The notes beneath the pieces are model-generated. The model was given only the letters and a program-made list of their open reading frames with translations, did not search any database and was not told the DNA's origin. Below are positions 43,096-51,843 of a stretch of DNA of 64,000 nucleotides, piece after piece (position 1 is the stretch's first letter; each line of letters starts with the position of its first letter). Position numbers and translations under genes: made by a program. The DNA comes from DATEPR01 sp963780635 (lineage in GTDB: Bacteria; Actinomycetota; Actinomycetes; Mycobacteriales; Pseudonocardiaceae), in NCBI GenBank assembly GCA_963780635.1, contig CAWACW010000015.1, positions 496,001 to 560,000 on the forward strand. The letters run 5' to 3'.

Positions 43096-43959
43096 TTAAC
43101 CCGATGCGGGCGCGCCTGCGATGAGCACGACGGCCGCCGCGGCCAGGACCAGGCCGATCCGTTGCAGCCAGCCCGTGTGCTCCTTGAGCACGAGTCGGGC
43201 CAGCAGCACCGTGCCTGCGGGATACAGGGATGTCAACACGCTGACGATGGCCAGCATTCCGGCCCGCAGCGCGTACAGGAAGGCCGCGTTGGCGATGATG
43301 TCCAGCGCGGCGGCCGCGATGGCCAGCCGCAGCGGATTGCCGGTCGGGGGCCTGCGCTCCCCCGCGATCAGGCCCGCGACCAGCACCAACACCGAGGACG
43401 CCGCCCTGGACACGACCAGTGGCCACAGGCCCGTGTCGGAGCCGACCTGGTCGAGCAGCACGAAGTAGATGGCGAACGCGATGCCGGCACCGGCGGTCAG
43501 CCATGCCACTTTCGAGGTGAATCGAACGGGTGAGCCCTCGTCGACGGGGGTGTTCTCCTGGCGGCTGACCAGCATCACGGCGATCACCGCGATCCCTGCC
43601 CCGACGAGCGCCAGCGGCCCCGGGCGTTCGCCCCACGCGATGCCGACGCCGAGCGGCACGCCCGCGACCAGTAACGACGTGAGCGGCGACACAACGCTCA
43701 TCGGTCCGGCGGCGAGTGCCGCGTAGAACCAGATGATGGCCAGGCCGCTGACCAGGCCGGCCAACCCGCCGAACACGACCGCCCGCATGCTGAACGTGCC
43801 GCCGATGAACGGGGCGATCGCGGCCAGCCCCATCAGGCCCAGTGGGTAGGACAGCATCAGGACGCGGAGCACGGTCGTCCGCCGGGCCGCGAGCCCGCCG
43901 ACGAAATCGCTCACCCCGTAGCCGAGCGCGGCGATGAGCGAGAGCACCAGTGCGGACAC
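43096..43959 (-). CDS. EamA/DMT-family permease
   Basis: This 287-residue membrane protein has ten helices in two EamA repeats. The first begins LVLSLIAALGYGVSDFVGGLAAR. The second begins KVAWLTAGAGIAFAIYFVLLDQ and ends LKEHTGWLQRIGLVLAAAAVVLI. The motif VVSPLTSLLVAGVPLGVGI sits at the end of repeat 1, and SVLTSLYPAGTVLLARLVL is its partner in repeat 2. The family exports or takes up metabolites; the substrate is unknown. It is divergent from the two-component operon, sharing the intergenic GGGTAGGGC motif. Confidence 0.85.
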   Translation of the reverse strand: MSALVLSLIAALGYGVSDFVGGLAARRTTVLRVLMLSYPLGLMGLAAIAPFIGGTFSMRAVVFGGLAGLVSGLAIIWFYAALAAGPMSVVSPLTSLLVAGVPLGVGIAWGERPGPLALVGAGIAVIAVMLVSRQENTPVDEGSPVRFTSKVAWLTAGAGIAFAIYFVLLDQVGSDTGLWPLVVSRAASSVLVLVAGLIAGERRPPTGNPLRLAIAAAALDIIANAAFLYALRAGMLAIVSVLTSLYPAGTVLLARLVLKEHTGWLQRIGLVLAAAAVVLIAGAPASG

Positions 43960-43996
43960 CCCCGCATTGTCACTCAGGGTGCACGTTGACCTGATC

Positions 43997-44019
43997 GGGG
44001 GGTGGGGCCAGCCCTACCC
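43997..44019 (-). promoter_or_regulatory. split motif GGGTAGGGC-N3-CCCCACCCCC, copy 1
   Basis: On the minus strand the sequence is GGGTAGGGC, TGG, CCCCACCCCC. The same two halves recur at 46010-46031 with spacer AAA. It lies between the DMT permease and the histidine-kinase gene. Confidence 0.6.
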
Positions 44020-44100
44020 GAGATCCGTGGGTTTACCTGATGGCCTGCGCGCGCGCCGACCGGCATGCTGAACTGGGCGGCCGGCACAAAGGGGAGAACA

Positions 44101-45378
44101 GTGACTCAACGCACCGCGGTGGCACCGCGCATCGAGCGGCCGCGGCTCGGCCGGTCGGTGGTCTTCCTGATCAGCGTGCTGCCGATGGGTGTGCTCCTGT
44201 GCGTACCGCTGATCGTCGGCTCGCTGGCGGGCATCGGCTTGACGCTGGTGTGGGCGGGCATCCCGATCCTGATGGCCGTCACCACCTGCTGGCGGGCCGT
44301 GGCCCGGGTGCAGCGCCGGTGGATGTCGGTCACTCTCGGTGTCGACATCGAGACGCCCTATCGGCCACTGCCACCCGCTTCGGTGTTCCGGCGGTGGCGG
44401 GCCAAGCTGGCTGATCCGGCCACCTGGCGGGACATCGCCTTCGCCGTGGTGACGCTGCCACTCGGGCTCGGCGAGTTCGTGCTGGTCGTGGTGCTGTGGG
44501 TGGCTTCGCTCGCGCTGCTGGCGCTGCCGGTGTGGGCGCCCTCGCTGCCATTCGACGACGCCACGAACCTGCCGGATCTGCACGGCCACCTGCACCGGAT
44601 CCACACCGCCGGCCAGGCGCTGCCCTACACGCTGGTCGGCCTGGTCTTTCTGGTGCTGGCGATCTGGCTGTCGCCCCGGCTGGCGAGGCTGCACGCGCGG
44701 CTCGGTCGCGCGCTGCTCGGCCCGACGAAGGCCTCGCGGCTCGAGGTCACGGCGGAACGTCTGCAATCGAGCCGGGCTCGTGGCGTGGACGCGGCGGAGG
44801 CCGAGCGCAGGCGGATCGAGCGGGATCTGCACGATGGCGCGCAACAGCGGCTGGTGGCCGTCGCGATGACGTTGGGCAGGGCCAAGGCGAAGCTGGCGAG
44901 TGATCCGGATTCGGCCAGCGCGCTGATCGACGAGGCCCACGGCGACGCCAAACTCGCCGTCGCGGAACTGCGCGACCTGGCTCGCGGGATCTTCCCCGCC
45001 GTGCTGGGCGACCGCGGCTTGGACGCCGCATTGTCCGCACTCGCGGCTCGCTGCCCGGTCCCGGTCGACGTGGCCGTGGACGTGCTGCCACGCCCGCCGA
45101 AGGCCGTGGAGAGCACCGCGTACTTCATCGTCGCCGAGGCCCTGACGAACCTCGCCAAACACTCCGCCGCCACCGCCGCGTCGGTCTCGGTGTCGCGGGA
45201 CCATGACAAGGTGAATGTCGTGGTGGTCGACGACGGCAAGGGTGGCGCTGCGGTGTCGCCGGGTGGCGGGCTCGCGGGTCTGGCGGACCGGGCCGCGACG
45301 ATCGACGGTGTGCTTTCCGTGTCCAGTCCGCCCGGCGGGCCGACCGTGGTGACCGCGGAGCTGCCGTGCGTGTGGTGA
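44101..45378 (+). CDS. sensor histidine kinase (HisKA_3 type)
   Basis: This 425-residue protein starts with GTG 44101, with GGGGAG 4 bases upstream. Four transmembrane helices lie in the first 210 residues (for example VVFLISVLPMGVLLCVPLI). The phosphoacceptor helix is RRRIERDLHDGAQQRLVAVAM near residue 240. The ATP-binding domain is short, with VVVDDGKGGA and GGGLAGLADRAATIDG. This is the NarL-type kinase layout. The gene overlaps the regulator gene by 13 bases. The signal is unknown, probably sensed in the membrane. Confidence 0.88.
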   Translation: MTQRTAVAPRIERPRLGRSVVFLISVLPMGVLLCVPLIVGSLAGIGLTLVWAGIPILMAVTTCWRAVARVQRRWMSVTLGVDIETPYRPLPPASVFRRWRAKLADPATWRDIAFAVVTLPLGLGEFVLVVVLWVASLALLALPVWAPSLPFDDATNLPDLHGHLHRIHTAGQALPYTLVGLVFLVLAIWLSPRLARLHARLGRALLGPTKASRLEVTAERLQSSRARGVDAAEAERRRIERDLHDGAQQRLVAVAMTLGRAKAKLASDPDSASALIDEAHGDAKLAVAELRDLARGIFPAVLGDRGLDAALSALAARCPVPVDVAVDVLPRPPKAVESTAYFIVAEALTNLAKHSAATAASVSVSRDHDKVNVVVVDDGKGGAAVSPGGGLAGLADRAATIDGVLSVSSPPGGPTVVTAELPCVW

Positions 45379-46007
45379 TCGCCGAGGACTCGGTGCTCCT
45401 GCGGGCGGGCATCGGCCGGCTGCTGGCCGACGACGGCATCGAGGTGGCCGCCGAGGCCGGCGACGGGACCGAACTGCTCGCCGCGGTGGTCGAGCACCGG
45501 CCGGATCTGGCCATTGTGGACGTTCGTATGCCACCTACGTTCACCGACGAGGGCCTGCGGGCCGCGGTCGAGGCCAGGACGAAGCTGCCGGGGCTGCCGA
45601 TTCTCGTGCTGTCCCAGTACGTCGAGGAGCGATACGCGGTCGAGCTGGTCGCGGGCGGCGCGCAGGGTGTCGGCTACCTGCTCAAGGAGCGGGTTGCCGA
45701 TGTGGCCGAGTTCCTGGACGCGGTGCACCGGGTGGCCGACGGCGGCACGTGCATCGACCAGGAGGTCATCACGCAGCTGCTGGTGCGCAGGCGCAACCCG
45801 GTGGACGCGCTGAGCCCGCGTGAGCGCGAGGTGCTGGAGCTGATGGCGCAGGGCATGACGAACGGCGGGATCGCCGGCCGGCTCGTGGTGTCCGACGGTG
45901 CTGTGGAGAAGCACATCGGCAACATCTTCGCCAAGCTCGGCCTGGAGCCGCGCGCCGAGGAACACCGCAGGGTCAGGGCAGTCCTCGCCTACCTGGAACA
46001 ACGTTGA
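45366..46007 (+). CDS. NarL/LuxR-type response regulator
   Basis: This 213-residue regulator has a receiver domain with the acidic pair in MRVVIAEDS, the phosphorylation site Asp52 (LAIVDVRMPP) and the conserved Lys in GYLLKERV. The C-terminal LuxR-type helix-turn-helix is LSPREREVLELMAQGMTNGGIAGRLVVSDGAVEKHIGNIFAKLGL. The start is GTG 45366, inside the kinase gene. The same 22-bp split motif lies before this operon and before the acyltransferase gene, suggesting that this regulator binds both. Confidence 0.88.
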   Translation: MRVVIAEDSVLLRAGIGRLLADDGIEVAAEAGDGTELLAAVVEHRPDLAIVDVRMPPTFTDEGLRAAVEARTKLPGLPILVLSQYVEERYAVELVAGGAQGVGYLLKERVADVAEFLDAVHRVADGGTCIDQEVITQLLVRRRNPVDALSPREREVLELMAQGMTNGGIAGRLVVSDGAVEKHIGNIFAKLGLEPRAEEHRRVRAVLAYLEQR

Positions 46008-46009
46008 TC

Positions 46010-46031
46010 GGGTAGGGCAAACCCCACCCCC
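46010..46031 (+). promoter_or_regulatory. split motif GGGTAGGGC-N3-CCCCACCCCC, copy 2
   Basis: GGGTAGGGC, AAA, CCCCACCCCC begins three bases after the response-regulator stop and 108 bases before the acyltransferase start. It is identical to copy 1 except for the 3-base spacer. Confidence 0.6.
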
Positions 46032-46139
46032 GGTGAGGAGTCCACCCCACTCGCAGGACACCGGTCACCACCGCTGTGCTCGTTGCCCGATTCCGGAAGT
46101 CTCTATCCGACAAAGGAATCGAGACCGGTGGGGGCGGGA

Positions 46140-47444
46140 ATGTCCACAGTGATCAGCGAGCGGCCGGCGGCGGCGCCGACCGCAATGGCGCGAGATCCGT
46201 TCATCGACGTGTTACGTACGTGCGCGATCCTGGTCGTCGTCTGCGGGCACTGGATCATGCCGGTGCTGTCCCGGCACGGCGACACGCTCGTGGCGGGCAA
46301 CTCGCTGGCGACGCCGGGCTGGTGGCTGCTGACGTGGCCGTTGCAGGTGATGCCGGTGTTCTTCTTCGCGGGCGGCGCCGCGAACCTCCACTCCTACTCG
46401 GCGACCCTGCGGCGGGGCGGCACCGCCCGCGGCTGGCTGGCCGCCCGGTTGTGCAGGCTGGCCGTGCCGGTGCTGCCGCTGCTCGCGGTGTGGCTGGTGG
46501 TGCCGGACCTGCTGCGCGGGCTCGGCGTGCCCGACCAGCCAGTCACGTTGGCGGCCGGGATCGTCGGGCAACTGGTGTGGTTCCTGGCGGTGTACGTGCT
46601 GACGGTGGTGGCCGTGCCGCTGGCGCGCCGCTGGGGTCCGTCGGCCGCCGTCGTGCTCGGCGTGGCCGCCCTGGGCGTGGACGCGCTGCGGCTGCACGGG
46701 GTGCCGTTGGTCGGGTACGTCAACGAGTTGCTCGTGTGGCTGGCGGTGAGCCAACTGGGCATCGGGTACGCGGCCGGCCGGTTCGACCGGGTACCCAAGC
46801 GGGGTGCCGCGCTGCTCGGCGTGGCCGGGTTCATCGCGACCGTGTTGCTGGTCCTGTTCGGGCACTACCCCGACAGCATGGTCGGGCTGCCCGGCGAGGC
46901 GGTGTCCAACATGTCCCCCGCCACGGTGTGCCTGCTGTGCCTGGGCGTCGGCCAGATCGGGCTGCTGCTGGCGTCGCGGGAGCGGATCGTCGCGTGGTCG
47001 CGGCGGCCAGGGCCGAGCAGGCTGTTGCGCGGTGTCGGCCCGCGCAGCATGACGGTCTACCTGTGGCACATGCCCGCCATGGTGGCGGTGGCCGGGATCG
47101 CCGTGCTGGGCTTCGGCTACACCACGCCCGCGCCGGGCAGCTTCGCGTGGCTGGTCCTGACACCGGTGTGGCTCGGCGCACTCGCCTGCGTGCTTCGCCT
47201 GCTGGTGCGCGGTTTCGGCCGATTCGAGACGATCCGGCCCAGCTCGGTCGATCCGTCGGTGCGACGGCTGGTCGCGGCCGTGCCCCTGCTGTGCGCGGGG
47301 TTCATCGGGATCGCCGCCTTCGGTTTCGCCAACCCACTGCTGACACTGCCCGCAGCGGCCGCCGTCGTCGGCGGGCTGGTGGCGGTGTGGCCGGATCTGG
47401 TCACCAGGACCGTGGCCAGGCTGCTGGACGTGGTGTTCAGGTGA
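46140..47444 (+). CDS. acyltransferase 3 family membrane protein
   Basis: This 434-residue protein starts at ATG 46140 with GGGGCGGG upstream. It has ten or more helices. The family motif with the catalytic His is in FIDVLRTCAILVVVCGHW near residue 40. VFFFAGGAANLHSY (near 80) and a late MTVYLWHMPAMV (near 320) are also standard. Such proteins acylate sugars, peptidoglycan or lipids at the membrane using acyl-CoA. The position behind the two-component genes, with the same motif upstream, suggests that the system controls a cell-envelope modification. Confidence 0.87.
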   Translation: MSTVISERPAAAPTAMARDPFIDVLRTCAILVVVCGHWIMPVLSRHGDTLVAGNSLATPGWWLLTWPLQVMPVFFFAGGAANLHSYSATLRRGGTARGWLAARLCRLAVPVLPLLAVWLVVPDLLRGLGVPDQPVTLAAGIVGQLVWFLAVYVLTVVAVPLARRWGPSAAVVLGVAALGVDALRLHGVPLVGYVNELLVWLAVSQLGIGYAAGRFDRVPKRGAALLGVAGFIATVLLVLFGHYPDSMVGLPGEAVSNMSPATVCLLCLGVGQIGLLLASRERIVAWSRRPGPSRLLRGVGPRSMTVYLWHMPAMVAVAGIAVLGFGYTTPAPGSFAWLVLTPVWLGALACVLRLLVRGFGRFETIRPSSVDPSVRRLVAAVPLLCAGFIGIAAFGFANPLLTLPAAAAVVGGLVAVWPDLVTRTVARLLDVVFR

Positions 47445-48336
47445 GGCCGAGCAGCCGGGCCGGGGTGTCGTGCAGGACCCCGCGCAGGAAGGCGGTGCCC
47501 AGACGGTCGTCCGCGGCGGCCCACCGGGCGACGGCCCGCACCTGGGTGGCGTAGTCGTAGGGGATGTTCGGGAAGTCGGTGCCCAGCACCACCCGGTCGG
47601 CGATGTCCGCGAGCCGCGCGGGCCAGTCGGCCGGGACCGGGCTGAACTTCTCGGTGAACGGCACGCCGACCATCGTGGTGTCCAGGTACACACCGGGATG
47701 GGCCCGGACCAGTGCGATGGCCTCGTCGAACTGCGGCATCCCCGCGTGCGCGAGCACGGCGATCAGCCGCGGATGCCGAGCCAGCACCCGGCCGAACACC
47801 TCGATACCGGTGTGCGCGCCGCGCTTCGGGCCGTGCCCGCAGTGCACCACGACCGGCACGCCCGCGTCGGCGATCAGGCCCCACGCCGGGTCCAGCAGCG
47901 GATCGTTCGGGTCGTAGCCACCGACCTGCACGTGGGCCTTCACGACGCGGGCGCCCGCGCTCAGCGCGGCACCCAGGTACTCGGTGACGGTCGGCTCCGG
48001 GTAGAGCGTCGCGGTGGGCACGGCCTCCGGCACGCCCGCGGCGAACTCGGTGACCCAGGAGATCAGCCACTCGGCCATACCGGGCTTGTGCGGGTAGACC
48101 AGCGGCGCGAACGTCCGCAGCCCGAGCTTGCGCAGTTCGGCGATCCGGTCGGCCTCGGGCAGCCGGTAGTGCACCGGCCAGTCCATCCCGTAGTTCGCCT
48201 GGGCCTGGTCGAAATAGGCCCAGACCTTCCGCAGCACCGGCTCGGGCAGGAAGTGCACGTGCAGGTCGACGATGCCGGGCAATCCGAGCCCGCGTACCCA
48301 CTCCGCGACCTCGTCGTCCCCGGCAGGCCCGATCAA
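47437..48336 (-). CDS. amidohydrolase-family metal-dependent hydrolase
   Basis: This 299-residue enzyme has an amidohydrolase_2 barrel with IVDLHVHF near residue 24 (the first metal ligands), AHVQVGG, VVVHCGHGP near 150, VLAHAGMPQFDEA, and a C-terminal VLGTDFPNIPY with the conserved Asp. The only sensible start is TTG 48336, which overlaps the smpB stop (TTGA); no ATG or GTG occurs before HVHF. Members hydrolyse or decarboxylate small cyclic compounds; the substrate is unknown. It is coupled to smpB. Confidence 0.8.
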   Translation of the reverse strand: MIGPAGDDEVAEWVRGLGLPGIVDLHVHFLPEPVLRKVWAYFDQAQANYGMDWPVHYRLPEADRIAELRKLGLRTFAPLVYPHKPGMAEWLISWVTEFAAGVPEAVPTATLYPEPTVTEYLGAALSAGARVVKAHVQVGGYDPNDPLLDPAWGLIADAGVPVVVHCGHGPKRGAHTGIEVFGRVLARHPRLIAVLAHAGMPQFDEAIALVRAHPGVYLDTTMVGVPFTEKFSPVPADWPARLADIADRVVLGTDFPNIPYDYATQVRAVARWAAADDRLGTAFLRGVLHDTPARLLGLT

Positions 48337-48818
48337 CGGCGGCTGTACTTGCCCTTGGCGGCCCGCCCCGCGGCCCGCTCGATCTCCCGGTTGGCGTCGC
48401 GCTTGGCGATCGCCTGCCGCTTGTCGTACTCCTTCTTGCCCTTGCCCAGCCCGAGTTCGACCTTGACCTTGCCGTCCTTGAAGTACATGGCCAACGGGAT
48501 GAGCGACAGCCCGCTCTCCCTGGTCTTGCCGATCAGCCGCAGGATCTCCGACTTGTGCAGCAGCAGCTTCCTGGTCCGGCGCGGCTCGTGGTTGGTCCAT
48601 GTGCCGCGGTCGTACTCGGGGATGTGCAGCCCGCGCAGGTACACCTCGCCGTCGTCCACCGTGGCGAACGAGTCAGCGAGGGACGCGCGACCCAACCGCA
48701 AGCTCTTGACCTCGGTGCCGACCAGCACCACCCCGGCCTCATAGGTGTCCAGGATGGTGTAGTCGTGCCGGGCCCTGCGGTTGGACGCGATCACCTTGCG
48801 ACCGACTTCTTTGGGCAT
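48333..48818 (-). CDS. smpB: SsrA-binding protein SmpB
   Basis: This 161-residue protein binds the tRNA-like end of tmRNA and brings it to stalled ribosomes. It starts at ATG 48818 (MPKEVGRKVIASNRRARHDY). The OB-fold core contains EAGVVLVGTEVKSLR, EVYLRGLHIPEYDRGTWTNHEPRRTRKLLLHK, and the basic C-terminal tail KGKKEYDKRQAIAKRDANREIERA, which becomes helical in the empty mRNA channel. It lies next to ftsX, as in most actinobacteria, and its RNA partner is also in the window. Confidence 0.95.
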   Translation of the reverse strand: MPKEVGRKVIASNRRARHDYTILDTYEAGVVLVGTEVKSLRLGRASLADSFATVDDGEVYLRGLHIPEYDRGTWTNHEPRRTRKLLLHKSEILRLIGKTRESGLSLIPLAMYFKDGKVKVELGLGKGKKEYDKRQAIAKRDANREIERAAGRAAKGKYSRR

Positions 48819-48859
48819 GACATCAATTCTACGTTTGCTGACGAACCGATATTCCCAGC

Positions 48860-49765
48860 TCAGAGCCGGACGTACATGCGCAGCGTGAGGTAGCCGGTAA
48901 GCGCCGACACGAGGGTCGCGGTCAGCAGCAACCACGGCGCAGCGAACAGCAGCACGTCACCGAGCTGGATCTGCGGGATGATCCCGGACTGGAACAACGA
49001 GCCGAACGCCTTGTCCAGGAACGCCGTCTTCGCCACCAGCAGACCGCCGGTGGCGATGACCGCACCGACAATGCCCGCGACCACCGCCTCCAGCAGGAAG
49101 GGCAGCTGGGTGTACCAGCGCGTCGCCCCCACCAGCCGCATGATGCCGACCTCGGTTCGTCGGGTGAACGCCGACACCTGGACGGTGATCGAGATCAGCA
49201 TCAGGGCGGCCAAGGCGGCCACCAGGGCGATGACGAAGGTCAGGTTTCTGGCCCCGTTCAGGGCGTCGGTCAGCCGCGACACGAAGACACCCTGGTCGTC
49301 GACGTTCTTCACACCGGGGCGCCCGGTGAACTGCTTCACGATCGCGCCGGACAGGCTCTGGTCGGTCAGATCGACCCGCAGCGACGCGGGCAGCGCCTGC
49401 GGCCTGCCCAGTGCCTGCAGCTCGGGCATGTCCGCGAACTCGGCGCGGAACTGCTGGTAGGCCTGGTTGCGGCTGATGAAGTGCACGTCCTTGACGCCGG
49501 GCGTGCTGTCCAGCTGCGACTTCAGGCTCTGGCACAGCGCCTGCGCGCACGAGGTGTCGTTGGAGCTGATGTCGTCGGTCAGGTTGACCGAGACCTGCAG
49601 TTGGTTGAGGAAGATGTTCTGCATCTTGTCGATCGTCTTGACGATCAACAGGCCGCCGCCGAGCAGACCGAGTGAGATGGCGGTGGTCAGGATCATCGCG
49701 ACGGTCATCGTGATGTTCCGGCGCAGGCCGTTGACGACCTCGCTGAACACGAAACTGGCGCGCAT
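48860..49765 (-). CDS. ftsX: cell division ABC permease FtsX
   Basis: This 301-residue membrane protein has four helices and one large outer loop between helices 1 and 2 (about residues 45-170, with a Cys pair SCAQALCQSL), which in actinobacteria activates peptidoglycan hydrolases of the RipC type. The start is MRASFVFSEVVNGLRRNITM. Helix 2 has FVIALVAALAALMLISITVQVSAFTRR followed by VGIMRLVGATRWY, the coupling segment that contacts FtsE. It is 61 bases downstream of ftsE. Confidence 0.93.
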   Translation of the reverse strand: MRASFVFSEVVNGLRRNITMTVAMILTTAISLGLLGGGLLIVKTIDKMQNIFLNQLQVSVNLTDDISSNDTSCAQALCQSLKSQLDSTPGVKDVHFISRNQAYQQFRAEFADMPELQALGRPQALPASLRVDLTDQSLSGAIVKQFTGRPGVKNVDDQGVFVSRLTDALNGARNLTFVIALVAALAALMLISITVQVSAFTRRTEVGIMRLVGATRWYTQLPFLLEAVVAGIVGAVIATGGLLVAKTAFLDKAFGSLFQSGIIPQIQLGDVLLFAAPWLLLTATLVSALTGYLTLRMYVRL

Positions 49766-49826
49766 CGGGGATTGGTCCTCGGTGGTCGGGGGCGGAGGAT
49801 CGTGCGGGGTGTGGGTGGGCTGCCGG

Positions 49827-50516
49827 TCAGCGACCGACTCCGTAGACGCCGCGGGCGTCGTCCCGGATGACCTTGCCCAGGTGCAGCTCGACGACGCGGC
49901 GGCGCATCGAGTCGACGATGGAGTGGTCGTGCGTGGCCATCAGGACCGTGGTGCCGGTCCGGTTGATGCGTTCGAGCAGCAACATGATGTCCTGGCTGGT
50001 GTCGGGGTCCAGGTTTCCGGTCGGCTCGTCGGCCAGCAGCACCAGCGGCCGGTTGACGAACGCGCGGGCGATGGCGACCCGCTGCTGCTCACCACCGGAG
50101 AGCTCGTTGGGCATGCGGCCTGCCTTGCCGTCCAGGCCGACCAGCTGCAGGACCTCGGGCACCACCTTGCGGATGGTGTGCCGGGGCTTGCCGATCACCT
50201 CGAGGGCGAACGCCACGTTGTCGGCGACCGTCTTGTTGGCGAGCAGGCGGAAGTCCTGGAAGACGCACCCGATGGACTGGCGCAGGCGGGGTACCCGGCG
50301 GCGAGCCATCTTGGCGACGTCGAAGTTCGAGACGTAGACCCGGCCCTTGCTGGGCACCTCCTCGCGCAGCAACAGCCGCAGGAAGGTGGACTTGCCGGAG
50401 CCGGACGGGCCGATGAGGAACACGAACTCGCCCCGGTCCACATCGACAGAGATGCTGTCGAGCGCTGGCCTGGTGGAACGCTTGTATGTCTTGGTGACGT
50501 GTTCGAGCCGGATCAC
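49827..50516 (-). CDS. ftsE: cell division ATP-binding protein FtsE
   Basis: This 229-residue ATPase powers FtsX to signal cell-wall hydrolysis at division. Walker A is GPSGSGKSTF near residue 38, the signature is LSGGEQQRVAIARA near 139, Walker B is LVLLADEPTGNLD, and the H loop is MATHDH. GTG 50516 is chosen because the conserved IRLEHVTKTY follows at once; the frame is open for 16 more codons upstream without a typical start signal. Confidence 0.93.
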   Translation of the reverse strand: MIRLEHVTKTYKRSTRPALDSISVDVDRGEFVFLIGPSGSGKSTFLRLLLREEVPSKGRVYVSNFDVAKMARRRVPRLRQSIGCVFQDFRLLANKTVADNVAFALEVIGKPRHTIRKVVPEVLQLVGLDGKAGRMPNELSGGEQQRVAIARAFVNRPLVLLADEPTGNLDPDTSQDIMLLLERINRTGTTVLMATHDHSIVDSMRRRVVELHLGKVIRDDARGVYGVGR

Positions 50517-50644
50517 GAGCGGCGAGTCTACATTCCGCCGTTGTGAAGTCCCGGTCTCCCCCACGGCAATGCGCTACGAAACTTGTAATGCTCCTGTGAA
50601 CGAATCGCGACTGGAGCGTTACCGTAACGCACGGTCGCTGGCGG

Positions 50645-51748
50645 TTACTCGCCGGACTGCCGCCGCCACCGGATGCCTGCCTCCAGGAAGCCGTCGATGT
50701 CGCCGTCCAGCACCGCGGTCGGGTTGCCCACCTCGTAGTCGGTGCGCAGGTCCTTCACCATCTGGTAGGGGTGCAGCACGTAGGAACGCATCTGGTTGCC
50801 CCAGCTCGATCCGCCGTCGCCCTTGAGCTGGTCCAGCTTGGCCTGCTCCTCCTGCCGCCGCCGGTCCAGCAGCTTCGCCTGCAGCACCGCCATCGCGCTG
50901 GCCTTGTTCTGCAGCTGGCTGCGCTCGTTCTGGCAGGTCACGACGATGCCGGTGGGCAGGTGGGTGAGGCGGACGGCCGAGTCGGTGGTGTTCACGCCCT
51001 GACCGCCGGGACCCGACGAGCGGAACACGTCGATCCGCAGGTCCTTCTCGTCGATGTCCACGTGGTCGGTCTGCTCGACCACCGGCACCACCTCGACGCC
51101 GGCGAACGACGTCTGCCTGCGGCCCTGGTTGTCGAACGGCGAGATGCGCACCAGCCGGTGCGTGCCCTGCTCGACGGACAGCGTGCCGTAGGCGTAGGGC
51201 GCGGTGACCTTGAACGTGGCCGACCGGATGCCTGCCTCCTCCGCGTAGGAGGTGTCGTAGACGTCGGTCGGGTAGCTGTGCCGCTCCGCCCAGCGCAGGT
51301 ACATCCGCATCAGCATCTCGGCGAAGTCGGCGGCGTCCACCCCGCCCGCCTCCGAACGGACCGTGACCAGCGCGTTGCGGCCGTCGTACTCGCCGGACAG
51401 CAGCGTCCGGACCTCCATCGAGTCGATATCGCGGTGCAGCTTCGTCCGTTCCGTCTCCGCCTCGGCGAGGCTGCCCTGGTCGCCCTCGTCCTCGGCCAGT
51501 TCGTAGAGCACGGTCACGTCGTCGAGGCGTTGCCGCAGGTCGGTGACCCTGCGCAGCTCGCCCTGCACGTGCGACAGGTGGCTGGTGACGCGCTGGGCGT
51601 TCTCCTGGTCGCTCCACAGGTCCGGGCGCTCGGTTTCCTCTTCCAACTCCGCCACCTGCTTGCGCAGGCTGGCGATGTCCATCACCGCCTCGATGCTGGA
51701 GAGGGTGGTGGACAGTTCCTTGAGGTCCGCTGCTACATCCGGATTCAC
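50645..51748 (-). CDS. prfB: peptide chain release factor 2
   Basis: This 367-residue class I release factor reads UGA and UAA stops. The catalytic GGQ is in SSGPGGQGVNTTDSAVRLTHLPTG near residue 245. The anticodon-like SPF motif is in ISPFDNQGRR near 205. The N-terminal helical domain begins MNPDVAADLKELSTTLSSIEAVMDI from GTG 51748. The gene is read in a single frame; the internal frameshift used for autoregulation in enterobacteria is absent, as is usual for actinobacteria. Confidence 0.95.
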   Translation of the reverse strand: MNPDVAADLKELSTTLSSIEAVMDIASLRKQVAELEEETERPDLWSDQENAQRVTSHLSHVQGELRRVTDLRQRLDDVTVLYELAEDEGDQGSLAEAETERTKLHRDIDSMEVRTLLSGEYDGRNALVTVRSEAGGVDAADFAEMLMRMYLRWAERHSYPTDVYDTSYAEEAGIRSATFKVTAPYAYGTLSVEQGTHRLVRISPFDNQGRRQTSFAGVEVVPVVEQTDHVDIDEKDLRIDVFRSSGPGGQGVNTTDSAVRLTHLPTGIVVTCQNERSQLQNKASAMAVLQAKLLDRRRQEEQAKLDQLKGDGGSSWGNQMRSYVLHPYQMVKDLRTDYEVGNPTAVLDGDIDGFLEAGIRWRRQSGE

Positions 51749-51763
51749 ACTGTGAGATTACTG

Positions 51764-51799
51764 GACAGCCGCCGTCACCTGCTGGCGACGGCGGCTGTC
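51764..51799. terminator. 13-bp perfect hairpin between padR and prfB
   Basis: GACAGCCGCCGTC (51764-51776) pairs with GACGGCGGCTGTC (51787-51799), loop of 10 bases. It should end the PadR transcript 45 bases after its stop, so prfB has its own promoter between the hairpin and 51748 or reads through. Confidence 0.75.
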
Positions 51800-51843
51800 G
51801 GATGATGCGCCTGCTGTTGTAGCTGCCCCCAGAACCGTCCAGG

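Noticed and set aside
50645..51748. Programmed +1 frameshift in prfB
   Set aside because: The gene is open in one frame from GTG to stop, with no internal in-frame UGA after the N-terminal codons.
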